Origin: Iris pallida
Lineage: Eukaryota; Streptophyta; Magnoliopsida; Asparagales; Iridaceae
DNA: 64,000 nucleotides
NCBI GenBank assembly: GCA_029216955.1
Contig: JANAVB010002199.1
Span: 18,957,382 to 19,021,381 of the forward strand
Reading direction: 5' to 3'
The position numbers and the translations under genes were made by a program. The notes under the pieces are model-generated. The model searched no databases and was not told the origin of the DNA. It saw nothing but the letters and a program-made list of their open reading frames with translations. Shown here one piece after another: positions 1 to 46,844 of this stretch; within the stretch, counting starts at the first letter, position 1; the number at the start of each line of letters is the position of its first letter.

Positions 1-1129
1 CAATGACATCAGATGAGCTAGCTTTATTATTAAAAGCTCTATTTTTCCTTTCACTTTAAATGCACCAAAACAGCATGTTGTCTTTGTAGTGTTTTTTAAT
101 TGATTCCAGCAGTCTAAAGTAGAGGGAGGATCAGAACTTGGACTTAATTTTGATTTTGATCCAAATTTACTGACAAAGTTGCAGTCAAGAAAATGTGAAA
201 TGAAGACCCATGGCACATACTTAAGACAATTTTAGGAAATTTGGAGCCGAACTTATAATAAGAAGCCAGCAACGTGTGAATTTTTGCTTTGAAAGGGGGG
301 CATGAGATTTCCAAACTACCAAGCTGCTGGCCACAGGACCCTAGAGGAGTTAAATGTGATTATACATAGACTTGACAAAATAACACCATCAGAAGCCCAT
401 ATCCGTCTTGTGGAATTAGAACCAAAGAACCGTTCGGCAGAAGGAGAAGAACTCAGCAGTGTAATCTTCAGTATTGTGCCATCTGAAAGTAGAACAATGC
501 TAAAAGTTGTTTCTCCATTCCCCTTAATTAGAAAAAAGAACATTCTGATAAGAGGAAATTTGGAATCGATTGGGAAATATGCTTTTCCAAAGGTAGCCCA
601 GTATGAAGCCAAAATTTGACAATAGTTTCATTGCTACATCTAATAGATATTCCACTACTGAAGAAACTTTCCACTTTGAGTATATCTCTCAGGAAGGGAG
701 GACTTACCCATGTGCATGTGAAGGAAAATTCCAAACTCCTCTTATAGAGTATTATAAAAAAACTAATGCTGAAAGACATCATCTTCAAGAGATGCAGAAT
801 TAGTTTTTGACTAGTATGGAAGACGTGAATTTTTGACATGGAAAACACATGTTTTAAGACCAGCACTGAAACATAAATGTGACTAGTTGCTTTTTCAATT
901 TCTTGGTTAGTTGAACTATGTAAGCACCTTCTGTATGTTTTAGTACTAATACCAGGGTGTGGAATATGAATAAGGATTTTGGTCTGCATTGAACTTGAGC
1001 TAATGATTTTTTTTAGTAATGGACCTAATATCAAATTTAGCTACATCTTCCATAAGTTTCAAAGCTATTAATTTTTTAGATAGATACAGTTCTCCTCTTG
1101 TTACTTTAATCATTCAATAAATTCTGCAG
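1..1129 (+). other. Left edge: incomplete intron of the BEACH gene
   Basis: This stretch ends in a good 3' splice site (ctgcag at 1124-1129) just before the first recognisable BEACH-gene exon, so it is read as the 3' part of an intron that begins outside the window. It is AT-rich. Apart from two short overlapping-frame open reading frames at 302-803 (separate entry), I see no gene, RNA or clear transposon end in it. Confidence 0.6.
302..803 (+). pseudogene. Unidentified coding-like remnant, two frames
   Basis: An open frame of 105 codons (302-619) is followed, with a one-base phase change near 600, by a 66-codon frame (603-803). Read across that shift they would form one ~165-residue, rather charged sequence with no low-complexity bias. 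I do not recognise a family. It lies in the sense direction inside an intron of the BEACH gene and does not have the sequence expected before the next BEACH exon. It may be a frameshifted gene or retrotransposon fragment, or simply chance. Confidence 0.2.
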
Positions 1130-37741
<36,612 letters not shown>

Positions 37742-38433
37742 AGGAATTGTATATTTCCGAAGATTGGGGCTTGGATTTTGCTAGCCCGGATCTGTTATAC
37801 CAGTTAGGAATTTTGTGCATATGTACATTATGTCGTGTAGAGCCTGGCAAGCAACAGGATTACATCAATTCTTTGATATAAATGAGAAGGAGGGAAAAAA
37901 AAAAAGGAAAAGAAAAAGAAAAACAAATTTATGGGTATATATATTTCCTTTTTGTGAAATCTGCTTCACTTCATTTGTAACTGTCATGCTCATGTTTACT
38001 GATATTTTATTCTATAAAAAGAATATCGATAACAAAGATTTTGAATGAGAAAGAATACATGTGAGCAGAAATCTGAAGTTTGAAGGGAAATGATGGCCGG
38101 AAAGAAGGCGGAAGACCCGCCCATCCCACTTTCCCGATTTGTACTGTTAATTGATGACACTAACAACTGTCGGCCACTGAACCATTTAGGCTTATCAGTA
38201 TTGTAGTTTAGCTGGACATCATGACTGAGCTCAAACAGCGACCTCTACTTTAAATACACAAATTTACTCTCGTCAGTTATGTCAAGTTTTTTTGAAATAG
38301 TATTTCTTTCAATGGTCAGAATCGTTTTTGTGAAGTGGTAAGTTTTGAGTCATGCACATTTGTCCATTCTTCTTGCTTTGCTATTTTGTTGTAACAAGTT
38401 ATTTTATGTACAATGAAATATAATCCATTGGCT

Positions 38434-38466
<33 letters not shown>

Positions 38467-38708
38467 ATCTCCTGGATGCAGATTTTAACATCGGTTTGGT
38501 TTTTTTTACATATGATACATATTTATGAAATATTGCTGAGTCTAGTTTTTTCTAAAACTTGATAGGACATTCATATTTTCCAAGTTTGTTATCTGATGTA
38601 GGCTCTATATGTTTCTGGTTGCTTATTGTATTTTCGTTCGTTGGCCTTTAAATATTTCTTGTTTACTTAAATCAAAACACTAATTCTAGATAATCACAAC
38701 TAATTAGC

Positions 38709-38751
<43 letters not shown>

Positions 38752-39476
38752 ATTTAAAATAATATAAAGGTTTAATTTTAACTTTATACTCTAAACTATT
38801 GAATATTTTTAACTTGATATCTTACATTTTTTACTCGACAATTTGATACTATATTTTCAACTTTATACCCAAAGAAGAGGATAGACGGAGGTTATTTTAT
38901 TTTATTTTTATGATATTAAGTTAATACATATCAAAATTTAAGTATCAAATTGAAATTAAATCTAATATAAATATTAACCATCAATAGTATCACCAGAAAA
39001 AGAGAAGCACTGAAACACCAACAGTGACCTCGACAGAACAGTCCCAATGCGAACAGGTTGGCTGTTGGTTTCAAAATTCATTGTGAAAATTCTGTTGGCG
39101 GAGTCGGTAGTACTAGCACTAACAAAGCAGCTACCATGTAGACTTTAGCCTTTCAGCAATAAAGAAGAAGAAGAACATATTTCGTTGTTCCACGTAGACA
39201 GTAGCCCCATAATATAATATGCTATGATGCCGACGTCAACAACTCGAAAAGAGTAGAGAAGAAGAAGAAAAAAAAGGTTTATTGTTACAAAATTCTTCCC
39301 AACACTAAAAGAAGAAGAGGGGAGCCATCCTTTCTTCACCCAACACCCGTGTTCCCAACCACCTCTGTTCACGAGTTTCTCTCTCCATTCTTCAATATTT
39401 AATAGAATCAATATTGCTCACAAATCTCTGTTTGTTTGTTTGTTTGTTTGTTTGTTTGTTTACTTAACAAGAAGAC
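37742..39476 (+). other. Intergenic: BCHC2 3' flank and GT90 gene promoter
   Basis: Contains a purine-rich run (37891-37925), (TC)n at 38436-38465, (TTA)n at 38709-38750 and (GTTT)n at 39429-39461, which ends only 15 bp before the GT90 start codon and would lie in its 5' leader. No other gene was seen. No classical AATAAA signal stands out close to the BCHC2 stop. Confidence 0.6.
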
Positions 39477-39641
39477 ATGTCGCAGAGAGAGCAGAGCTGC
39501 AGGTCGTCATCGTCGTCGTCGTCTCGGTCGACAGCGGCAGTGCTGGCAGTACTCCCTCCGTCGGCAAGAGGGGTCTTGCTCTTCTCCCTCCTCACAGTCC
39601 TCCTCGGCGCCATTCTCTCCCTCTGCTGGATTGACAACGCT
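39477..39641 (+). CDS. GT90 exon 1: cytosolic tail and membrane anchor
   Basis: Fifty-five codons: a Ser-rich cytosolic tail ([10 protein letters not shown] and a serine run), then one hydrophobic segment of ~20 residues ending CWIDNA at the donor site. Followed by a 3.5-kb intron. Confidence 0.88.
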
Positions 39642-41337
39642 GTGAGTTGAGTTCTTCAAATAATCAGTTTAAATCATACATAATTCTCTTCTCAATCCTT
39701 GCGATATAATAAAAATCATTAAGTTTTTGCTTACGTTTGACCACTGTTGCGTATGTTTTTTTTCTTCTTCTTCTTTGCAATGCATGTCACTAGCTACAGC
39801 TGGCATGCATCAATCAATCCATATCCATCTAATCTTTGTTTGTTTGTATGTTTTCTTCACTGTAAAAATGCATTGGGATTTGGGAGTCAAAATTTTATGT
39901 TAATACATTTTACATAGATAATCAATACACATTTTATTTAGAATATGTATCAGTAAATATGTTTGTGGAAGTATCCATGTGATATACACATTTATTAAGG
40001 CTAATTGTAAAGACGCTTCACATTTTACTCAAGTGCAGCTCATTAGAACTGCCAATAAAGTTGACAGTCCTAAAATTAAGGAGGACTGTCAACTTCGTTC
40101 ACAGTTTATCTTAATATTCAAAGTTGGCAGTCCTACTTTATGTTAGGTCTGTCAACACTCCTAGAATTGAGCTAGTCCAAGGAGTGCCTTTAGAAGTAGC
40201 CTTTATTAATGTATTACCATGTTATCACAACTCTAAGCTACAACATAGTTGTTGCAAATTTTCTTGCTATTTTACTTGCATTCTTTGGAGACATCTCATC
40301 ATGCAATAAATCCCCATTACATAAACCTTCGTCTACTTCGTTGACTATGCAGCTTTAGTGCAAAGCATTTGGTTACGCTACAACTGTGCGCAACCAAACA
40401 GAACACCTTAGAATTATAGAAAAAAATGTGGGGAATTGGGATTTATTAGAGGAAGTTTTGGACATTTTGGGCTAAAAATGGATAAATGGTGGTAGCAATT
40501 TGGTCAAAAGAAAATTGAATATGATGTGTCGTGTCACGGCCAGCCGATACAGACAACACCCACGTCAGGCACATGAATAGTTGCGATGGACACGTGAAAG
40601 TGCGGAATTGGGATTTAGTAGTGGAAGTTATAGTTGAGTTCCTAACTAGGCCTGTCAATGGTAGACCGAAAATCCGTATCCGATCCGTATTCGAACCGAA
40701 AATATCCGAAATTTCGGATACGGATACGGATTCGGCTATCATATCGGATATTTATCGGATATCGGATACGGATACGGTAAGTGTCATATCCGGACCAATA
40801 ATATCCGAACCAATAATATTTAAATTATTTAATAAATTTAATATATATTCAATGTATGCATGAGACTATTAGTTATATATGTTTGTGTGGAGATTTTTTT
40901 GGTGCAAATGTATTCAATGTATGCATGAAAATCTGCTGCTTATGATATTTCAATGTGAAAATCTGCACATATATCTAACAAAATCTGCTGGTTTTAATTT
41001 TTTTCTTCCTTTTTTAAATATTTTTTTAGTAATCTTATTGGTTCGGATATTATCCGATATGCGTTAAAATTATCGGTAACGGATACGGTAGCCAAAACTT
41101 CTATACGATCGGATATCGGATAGTTATCGGATATATCCGATAGTTAATGGTTCGGATATGGTAATGCCAATATCCGACCAATAAGCTACCATTGACAGGC
41201 CTATTCCTAACAACCACATTTTAGAATGAATAGAGAGAATCCTAGAGTCCCAATTTCCTACTCTCAGAAATGCATGCGGCCCAAGTGGTCGGGAGTTCGA
41301 GCCCCAGTAGAGACGAGTTCGTCACAATTACTCATTG

Positions 41338-41416
<79 letters not shown>

Positions 41417-41539
41417 GTTAATGTTAATATTAATTTTAATGTTAATTTTAGTATTTAATGTTAATATTAACATTAATATTACGGATTAGAGTGAGGGAGG
41501 TTTTTAGGAATTTTTCTAAGGGAGACTTTTGATCCGCTT

Positions 41540-41613
<74 letters not shown>

Positions 41614-41629
41614 CAAGATCCCCACACTT

Positions 41630-41673
<44 letters not shown>

Positions 41674-41677
41674 AAAA

Positions 41678-41711
<34 letters not shown>

Positions 41712-44700
41712 TATATTATCAAAAAAAATGGGTGAGAGTGACCCATTCATTGAATTCATTAACAATATTTACAACTATACATTATTAAAACTAGAGTGAC
41801 ATAATTCTCCAGAAATTTCAGAAGTCCTACTGACAGGTGACCTAAAAACTTTTAGAACATATAAGATATCTTGAGGTATTCTAAAGATTTATGTTCTCTC
41901 TCTCCAAATGCACCTAAATCTGGCAACGAAGTTGATACTTATACCATTATCGGTATCTGTCAGTATCGGTTGTTACCTGTAAGGATTGGTTTCTAATTGG
42001 GACGTGTCAAAACCGATACGAGACGATACATGTAGGTAGCCGATACATATATGTACCTGCCAACACTGTGATCAAAGCCTGCGAAACTCTGCCTCCGGGA
42101 TTATGATGTTATGTACAAGTAGGGGTGGCGATTTTGCCCTCATACCCTCTACCCTAGCCGGGTACCCTGCACCCTCAGGTGCCCACGGGTACCCTCTACC
42201 CTTCGAGGGCATGTCCTACCCTTACCCTCTTGGAATTAGGGTAGGGTAAGGGTTTTATTCTGTTACCCTAGTGCAATTACCCGGGTACCCGTCCTACCCG
42301 CCCTACCCTCTGCCCTGTAACCCTACCCTGAATCCTACCCTACCCTGAATCACTACCCTACCTACTACCCGTTAACCCTAACCCTTTAAAACCCTCGACC
42401 CTACCCTTCTCCCAACCCGCTTTGTAATTTTGTATAGTCCCACTGCCATAGTATTACTACTATTTGTAGTTTTTTGTAATTAGTACTTAGGATTAGGAGA
42501 ACTACATGGTGCTTGATCCTAAGGAGTCAGGTCTAGCCCCCTCCTTGGGTATGTAGGCAGTCCAGGTTCTACTATATAACTGGGTTCAGCGCCTTTAGTA
42601 AAAAAAAATATTCTCCCTGTTATTTCTTGTTAAGTTGTTATAATTTTTGAATGCTGTCAAAATCTGAAAAAAATGAAATGGAAAGAAAAAAGATTCCCCC
42701 CTGTTTACTAGCAAAAAATTTGATTTTCAAAGTTAAAAAAATGAAATGGCAAGGGTAATACCCTTACCCTCCCTACCCTGACCCTCAGCTACCCTGTGAG
42801 GGTAAAGGGCAAGGACGGGTAATGGGTATTAGTTTTTTGGAAGAGGGCTACCCTACCCTACCCTCATGACTCCCCTAGGGTATCAAAAAAAGGTCAATAC
42901 CCTACCCTACCCTGCCCTCTTCCTGTCCTTACCCTACCCTACCCTACCCTACCCATCGCCAGCCCTATGTACAAGCAATAGCTATTCCCCTAGGGAATTA
43001 AATAATTAATAGAATTATTTAATTTTTAGTTTTGCATTTTATGCAATCCAAGTACAGTCTATGTTACTTAGAATATGAAATTCAAACATGGTATAAACTA
43101 TATTTTCCTAAATTAATGTAGGTTTATTCCTATGTCCCAAAATTCATAATTTGCTACATACAGGTTACAGCCGGCATCTCCACCACCACCACCACCACCA
43201 CCACCACCACCACCACCCCACAAAAGTCACTACCACAACCACCACCACCACCACCACCACTCCCGACCCCAACCCCACCCCCACCGGCCACCATAATCCT
43301 CGCATGCCCCACTGGAAACCAAACATCAACTAGCATGTGCCAGTCGCATCCACACCCATTCCTGAAAACTAAGGATGACCCAACTCCAGCCCCGACCTGC
43401 CCCGACTACTTCCGGTGGATCCACGAGGACCTCCGCCCGTGGCTCAATCCCAGAGGCATCACGAGACGAATGGTGGAGGCGGCCAGACGGACCGCCAACT
43501 TCCGCTTGGTCGTCATCGACGGCAGAGCCTACGTAGAGAGGCACCGGAAGTCGTTCCAGAGCAGGGACGTCTTCACCCTCTGGGGGATTCTCCAGCTCCT
43601 GCGTCGCTACCCAGGCCAAGTCCCCGACCTCGACCTTATGTTCGACTGCGTCGACTGGCCGGTCCTCCGGAAAGACTACTTCAAGTCGGCTCCCCCGCCC
43701 CTGTTTCGGTACTGCGGCAATGACTCCACGCTTGACATCGTGTTTCCTGACTGGTCATTCTGGGGATGGTAAATTCCTTTCATTCATTAAAACCATAATC
43801 AGTTCAGTTGGCAATATAGTAAGGGTGTTTATAAGGGCACTTCAATTTTTACTCATGGCTAGTTCGGATTGGGACTAGCCCAAATTTTTTTGGATTTTTA
43901 CTCAGGACAACCCATTTTTTTGATCTAGAGCTGTCCCAAAGCATTCCCCCCCCCCCCCCCCCCCCCCCCTAACACAAATTTCATCTCTCATTTGCCAAAA
44001 TACTTCTCTCTCATCCTAAACCCTAACTTCTCTCTTCTTTTTCCTCCTAAACCCTAAACTCTAACTTCATTCTCCATCACTGCAGCCGAGCATCTTCATT
44101 ATTTTTCTCTTCTTCTCCATGTCTTCTTCTCTCTTTCAAGGAGAACGATGGCCCCCCAAACCTTCCTCGCAAACAAGGTTACGAAATTTTGCGTCGTCCA
44201 GGACTGCTCATTCTTCTGGCAGTCCTGACTGTATGTTGGACTGCCATAAAAATGAGAAGTCCATTGGCATAACATGTGTAACAATGGACTGTCCATTTTT
44301 CTGGCAGTCCAACATACAGTTAGGACTGCCAGAAAAGTGGGCAGTCTTTCTTACACATGATGTGAGTTAGGACTGTCCACTTTTCTGGCAGTCCTAACTG
44401 TATGTTGGACTGCCAGAAATTTGGGCAGTCTTTAGTTACACATGTCCTGAGTAAAAATTGAAGTGCCATTAGTAAATTTTTCCAATGGCAAACTTGTAAA
44501 TAATACAAAGTTTAAAATGGGCTAGCCCTGAGTAAAAATTGAAGTGCCCTTATAAAAACCCTACAGTAATCATATATGTTTGAACTCTAAAAGGCCTGAG
44601 ATCAACATAAAACCATGGGATTCGCTATCGAAAGAGCTCGAGGAAGGGAACAAGAGGACGAGATGGATGGACAGAGCGCCCCATGCTTACTGGAAGGGGA

Positions 44701-46317
44701 ATCCGGCAGTGGCCGCAACTCGGCTAGACCTTCTCAAGTGTAACGTCTCCGAAGGCCAAGACTGGAATGCTCGAATATATGCGCAGGTAAATTACTAGCG
44801 ACATTGTTCTCAACGTGTGACAACTCCTACTTTATGTATCCATTGGCGACAGAATTGGTACAGAATAATGGGGACAACAGATCTGCTCTCTTTATCTGCT
44901 CTCTTTAACTGGCGATTTAATGTAGGATTGGTTCAGTGCGATCAAGGAGGGTTTCAAGGAATCGAACTTGGCCGACCAATGCAACTACAGGTGAGTTCAC
45001 GGCGAGGTCTCCCCCACCGGTTGATTTACATTTCGATGGTAGCAATTGATACTTGAATTTCCTAGGTACAAGATATACATAGAGGGGTCCGCGTGGTCAG
45101 TGAGTAACAAGTACATTCTTGCGTGCGACTCGACGTCGCTGATAGTGAAGCCGCGCTACTACGACTTCTTTACGAGGGGGCTGATGCCGGTGCACCACTA
45201 CTGGCCGATCCGCGACGACAGCAAGTGCAGGTCCATCAAGTTCGCTGTAGACTGGGGCAATTCCCACAAACAGAAGGTACTAACTGGTAGTGTGCTGCAA
45301 CTAGGGCTTGAGCTTGGCTTGACTAGAATTAATCGAGCTCGAGCTCGATAAGTTTTTTATTTTTGAGCTTGAGCTTGGCTCGAGCTTGTTTATATTAAGC
45401 TTGAGCTTGGCTTGATAACCAAGCTTGATAAACAAGCTCGATAAGCTCAAAATCAAGCTCGTTCAACTTTATTTCAAGTTCATTAAGTTTGATTTCAAGC
45501 TTAACAACTCTATTTCAAACTAGTTAGGTTTGAATTCAAGTAAATATAATATTAACAATTTATTTATAAAAAATTTAATTAAAGAAGTTGCTTAATATCA
45601 ATTATTAAGGACAAATAAATATATAATGCATACAATCATATTGTTATACAAACGTATATAAAATTATAATTCAACAAAGAACAAACGAGCATCTAAACAA
45701 GCCCCTAAACGAGCTCCTAAACGAGCTAGCTCGCAAGCTCATAAGCTTAAACGAGCCGAGTACTTCTAAGCTTGAGCTTGGCTCGTTTATTAAACGAGCC
45801 TGAAAATGAAGCTTGAGTTCAGCTTGTTTACTAAACAAACCGAACTCAAACGAACTTCTATTGAGCCGAGCTTCGAGCAGCTTGCGAACAGCTTGGCTCA
45901 TTTGCAGCCCTAGCTGCAACATTCTAGCTCTCTTATAGCTCAAAGCTTCAGTGTAACAATGTGTGGCAGGCACAGGCTATAGGGAAGGAAGCAAGCTCTT
46001 TCATCCAGGAGAAGCTCAACATGGATCATGTCTACGACTATATGTTTCACCTGTTAAGCGAGTACGCGAAGCTGCTGAGATACAAGCCTACTATACCAGC
46101 GAAAGCCGTCGAGCTGTGCTCCGAGTCCATGGTTTGCCCCGCAGAAGGGCTCGAGAGGAAGTTCATGATGGAGTCCATGGTGAAGGCGCCGCACAGTTCA
46201 AAGCCTTGCTCGCTGCCCCCTCCCTACAGTCCTGTGGAGCTCAGAGCAGTGCAGAGGAGGAAAGCCAACTCCATAAAGCAAGTCGAGATGTGGGAGGAGA
46301 GAGCTCAGGAAGTCTAA
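39477..46317 (+). CDS. GT90/CAP10 protein O-glucosyltransferase (rumi/KDELC-like)
   Basis: Six exons: 39477-39641, 43164-43768, 44594-44786, 44926-44990, 45066-45276, 45970-46317; all GT/AG, in frame, about 528 residues. Residues ~31-52 ([20 protein letters not shown]) form a signal anchor, giving a type II protein of the ER/Golgi. A poly-Thr then Pro-rich stem follows (residues ~61-100). The CAP10 (GT90, old DUF821) domain fills the rest: [123 protein letters not shown] and [12 protein letters not shown]. The family transfers sugars, in animals O-glucose to EGF repeats; plant members probably act on wall or secreted glycoproteins. The substrate here is unknown. The ATG begins the first exon that carries the anchor. 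Confidence 0.93.
40647..41203. mobile_element. hAT-like MITE, CGGATA-rich
   Basis: Perfect 18-bp terminal inverted repeats (TAGGCCTGTCAATGGTAG) flanked by the 8-bp duplication TTCCTAAC (40639-40646 and 41204-41211). The outer parts of both ends are saturated with CGGATA/TATCCG; the centre is AT-rich. No coding sequence. Length 557 bp. Confidence 0.92.
42120..42967. mobile_element. hAT-like MITE, CCCTAC-rich
   Basis: Ends TAGGGGTGGCGAT and ATCGCCAGCCCTA, flanked by TGTACAAG (42112-42119 and 42968-42975). Both ends are crowded with ACCCTACCCTA-type repeats and a few reversed GTAGGG copies; the centre (about 42420-42750) is plain AT-rich DNA. 848 bp, non-coding. Confidence 0.9.
43164..43768 (+). 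CDS. GT90 exon 2: poly-Thr/Pro stem and first half of the domain
   Basis: Begins VTAGIS followed by about 11 consecutive threonines from an ACC repeat (43182-43216), then a short break and a Pro run. This is the lumenal stem. The catalytic domain begins at about CPDYFRW. The exon ends in phase 2 inside the tryptophan codon before PEINIKPW. Confidence 0.9.
43822..44562. mobile_element. Inverted-repeat MITE in GT90 intron 2
   Basis: The left end AGGGTGTTTATAAGGGCACT and the right end AGTGCCCTTATAAAAACCCT are inverted copies extending over ~45 bp to CAATTTTTACTCA. Inside are a C-run (43945-43969) and several copies, in both directions, of a GGACTGCCAGAAAA-type stretch (44190-44440) able to form long hairpins. 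The right end lies 31 bp before the exon 3 acceptor. The target duplication is unclear. Confidence 0.75.
44594..45276 (+). CDS. GT90 exons 3-5
   Basis: Exons 44594-44786, 44926-44990 and 45066-45276 encode [80 protein letters not shown] and [20 protein letters not shown]. These are the conserved core of the CAP10 domain, including the likely nucleotide-sugar-binding region. Introns 3 and 4 are short (139 and 75 bp). Confidence 0.9.
45302..45912. mobile_element. hAT-like MITE, GAGCTTG-rich, filling GT90 intron 5
   Basis: Begins TAGGGCTTGAGCTTGGC and ends CATTTGCAGCCCTA, flanked by the 8-bp duplication GCTGCAAC (45294-45301 and 45913-45920). The ends are dense in GAGCTTG/CAAGCTC; the centre is AT-rich. 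It occupies 611 of the 693 intron bases, from 25 bp after the donor to 57 bp before exon 6. Confidence 0.92.
45970..46317 (+). CDS. GT90 exon 6 (C-terminus)
   Basis: Encodes [60 protein letters not shown] and a Lys/Glu-rich end; the stop is at 46315-46317. There is no KDEL-type retention signal at the C-terminus, so Golgi rather than ER residence is more likely. Confidence 0.92.
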   Translation, partial: AQAIGKEASSFIQEKLNMDHVYDYMFHLLSEYAKLLRYKPTIPAKAVELCSESMVCPAEGLERKFMMESMVKAPHSSKPCSLPPPYSPVELRAVQRRKANSIKQVEMWEERAQEV

Positions 46318-46844
46318 ATGCTTTGTACATGAGCTATTTTCACTGGTATAGATGATATAGAATGGGACAAGGTCTTTGTTAGAGTCCATATTAGTATAAT
46401 TCTAAAGAAAAAATAGCTATGAAACAAGTAGAATTCGTACTTGGCTATTAAGCAAGTATAACTGACGGAGAAAGCTCCATTGGAATGATTAAAAAGAGCT
46501 TCGCTTCGATCAAATTAGCGACACATATTCATTGCATGCGTGCCGATCCATTTCTAGGAACATATTAGTATAATGGATGTATACAATATACAAATGTGCT
46601 TGAGAATCGAAACAAAACAGTACACCGTGTGAGTATTGACAGTTTGGTTAGGAACATATTCATATAATCGAAACAAAACAGTACACCAGTGTGAGTATTG
46701 ACACTTTGGGCTAGTATAGTTGTATTGCAGTAAGCATGGAATTATACAAGATTTTAATGCGTCGTCTGGCAAGCTTGAACAGAACTCAGTAAGGCGGTCC
46801 ATGTAGTATCCGGCAGCACCTGCTCAATGACCGTCGGCCAGAAA
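46318..46844. other. Convergent 3' region between GT90 and SET genes
   Basis: 527 bp between two stop codons on opposite strands. It carries a short direct duplication (AATCGAAACAAAACAGTACA at about 46605 and 46667, each followed by GTGTGAGTATTGACA). The two 3' UTRs probably lie here and may overlap. Confidence 0.65.

Larger units (their letters stand above)
39642..43163 (+). other. GT90 intron 1
   Basis: A 3.5-kb intron holding two hAT-like MITEs (40647-41203 and 42120-42967), (TA)n at 41341-41412, 41543-41580 and 41634-41715, (GA)n at 41581-41610, and a hairpin-forming stretch at about 40000-40160 distantly like the arms of the element at 43822-44562. Open frames across the TA runs are artefacts. 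Confidence 0.7.

Noticed and set aside
41226..41746. Frames made of repeated Tyr-Ile
   Set aside because: They translate (TA)n microsatellites; the same holds at 2268-2335, 7898-7947, 55251-55302 and 61323-61386.
42126..42967. Interstitial telomere array
   Set aside because: The repeat is mostly CCCTA/CCCTAC rather than CCCTAAA and is bounded by inverted ends with an 8-bp target duplication.
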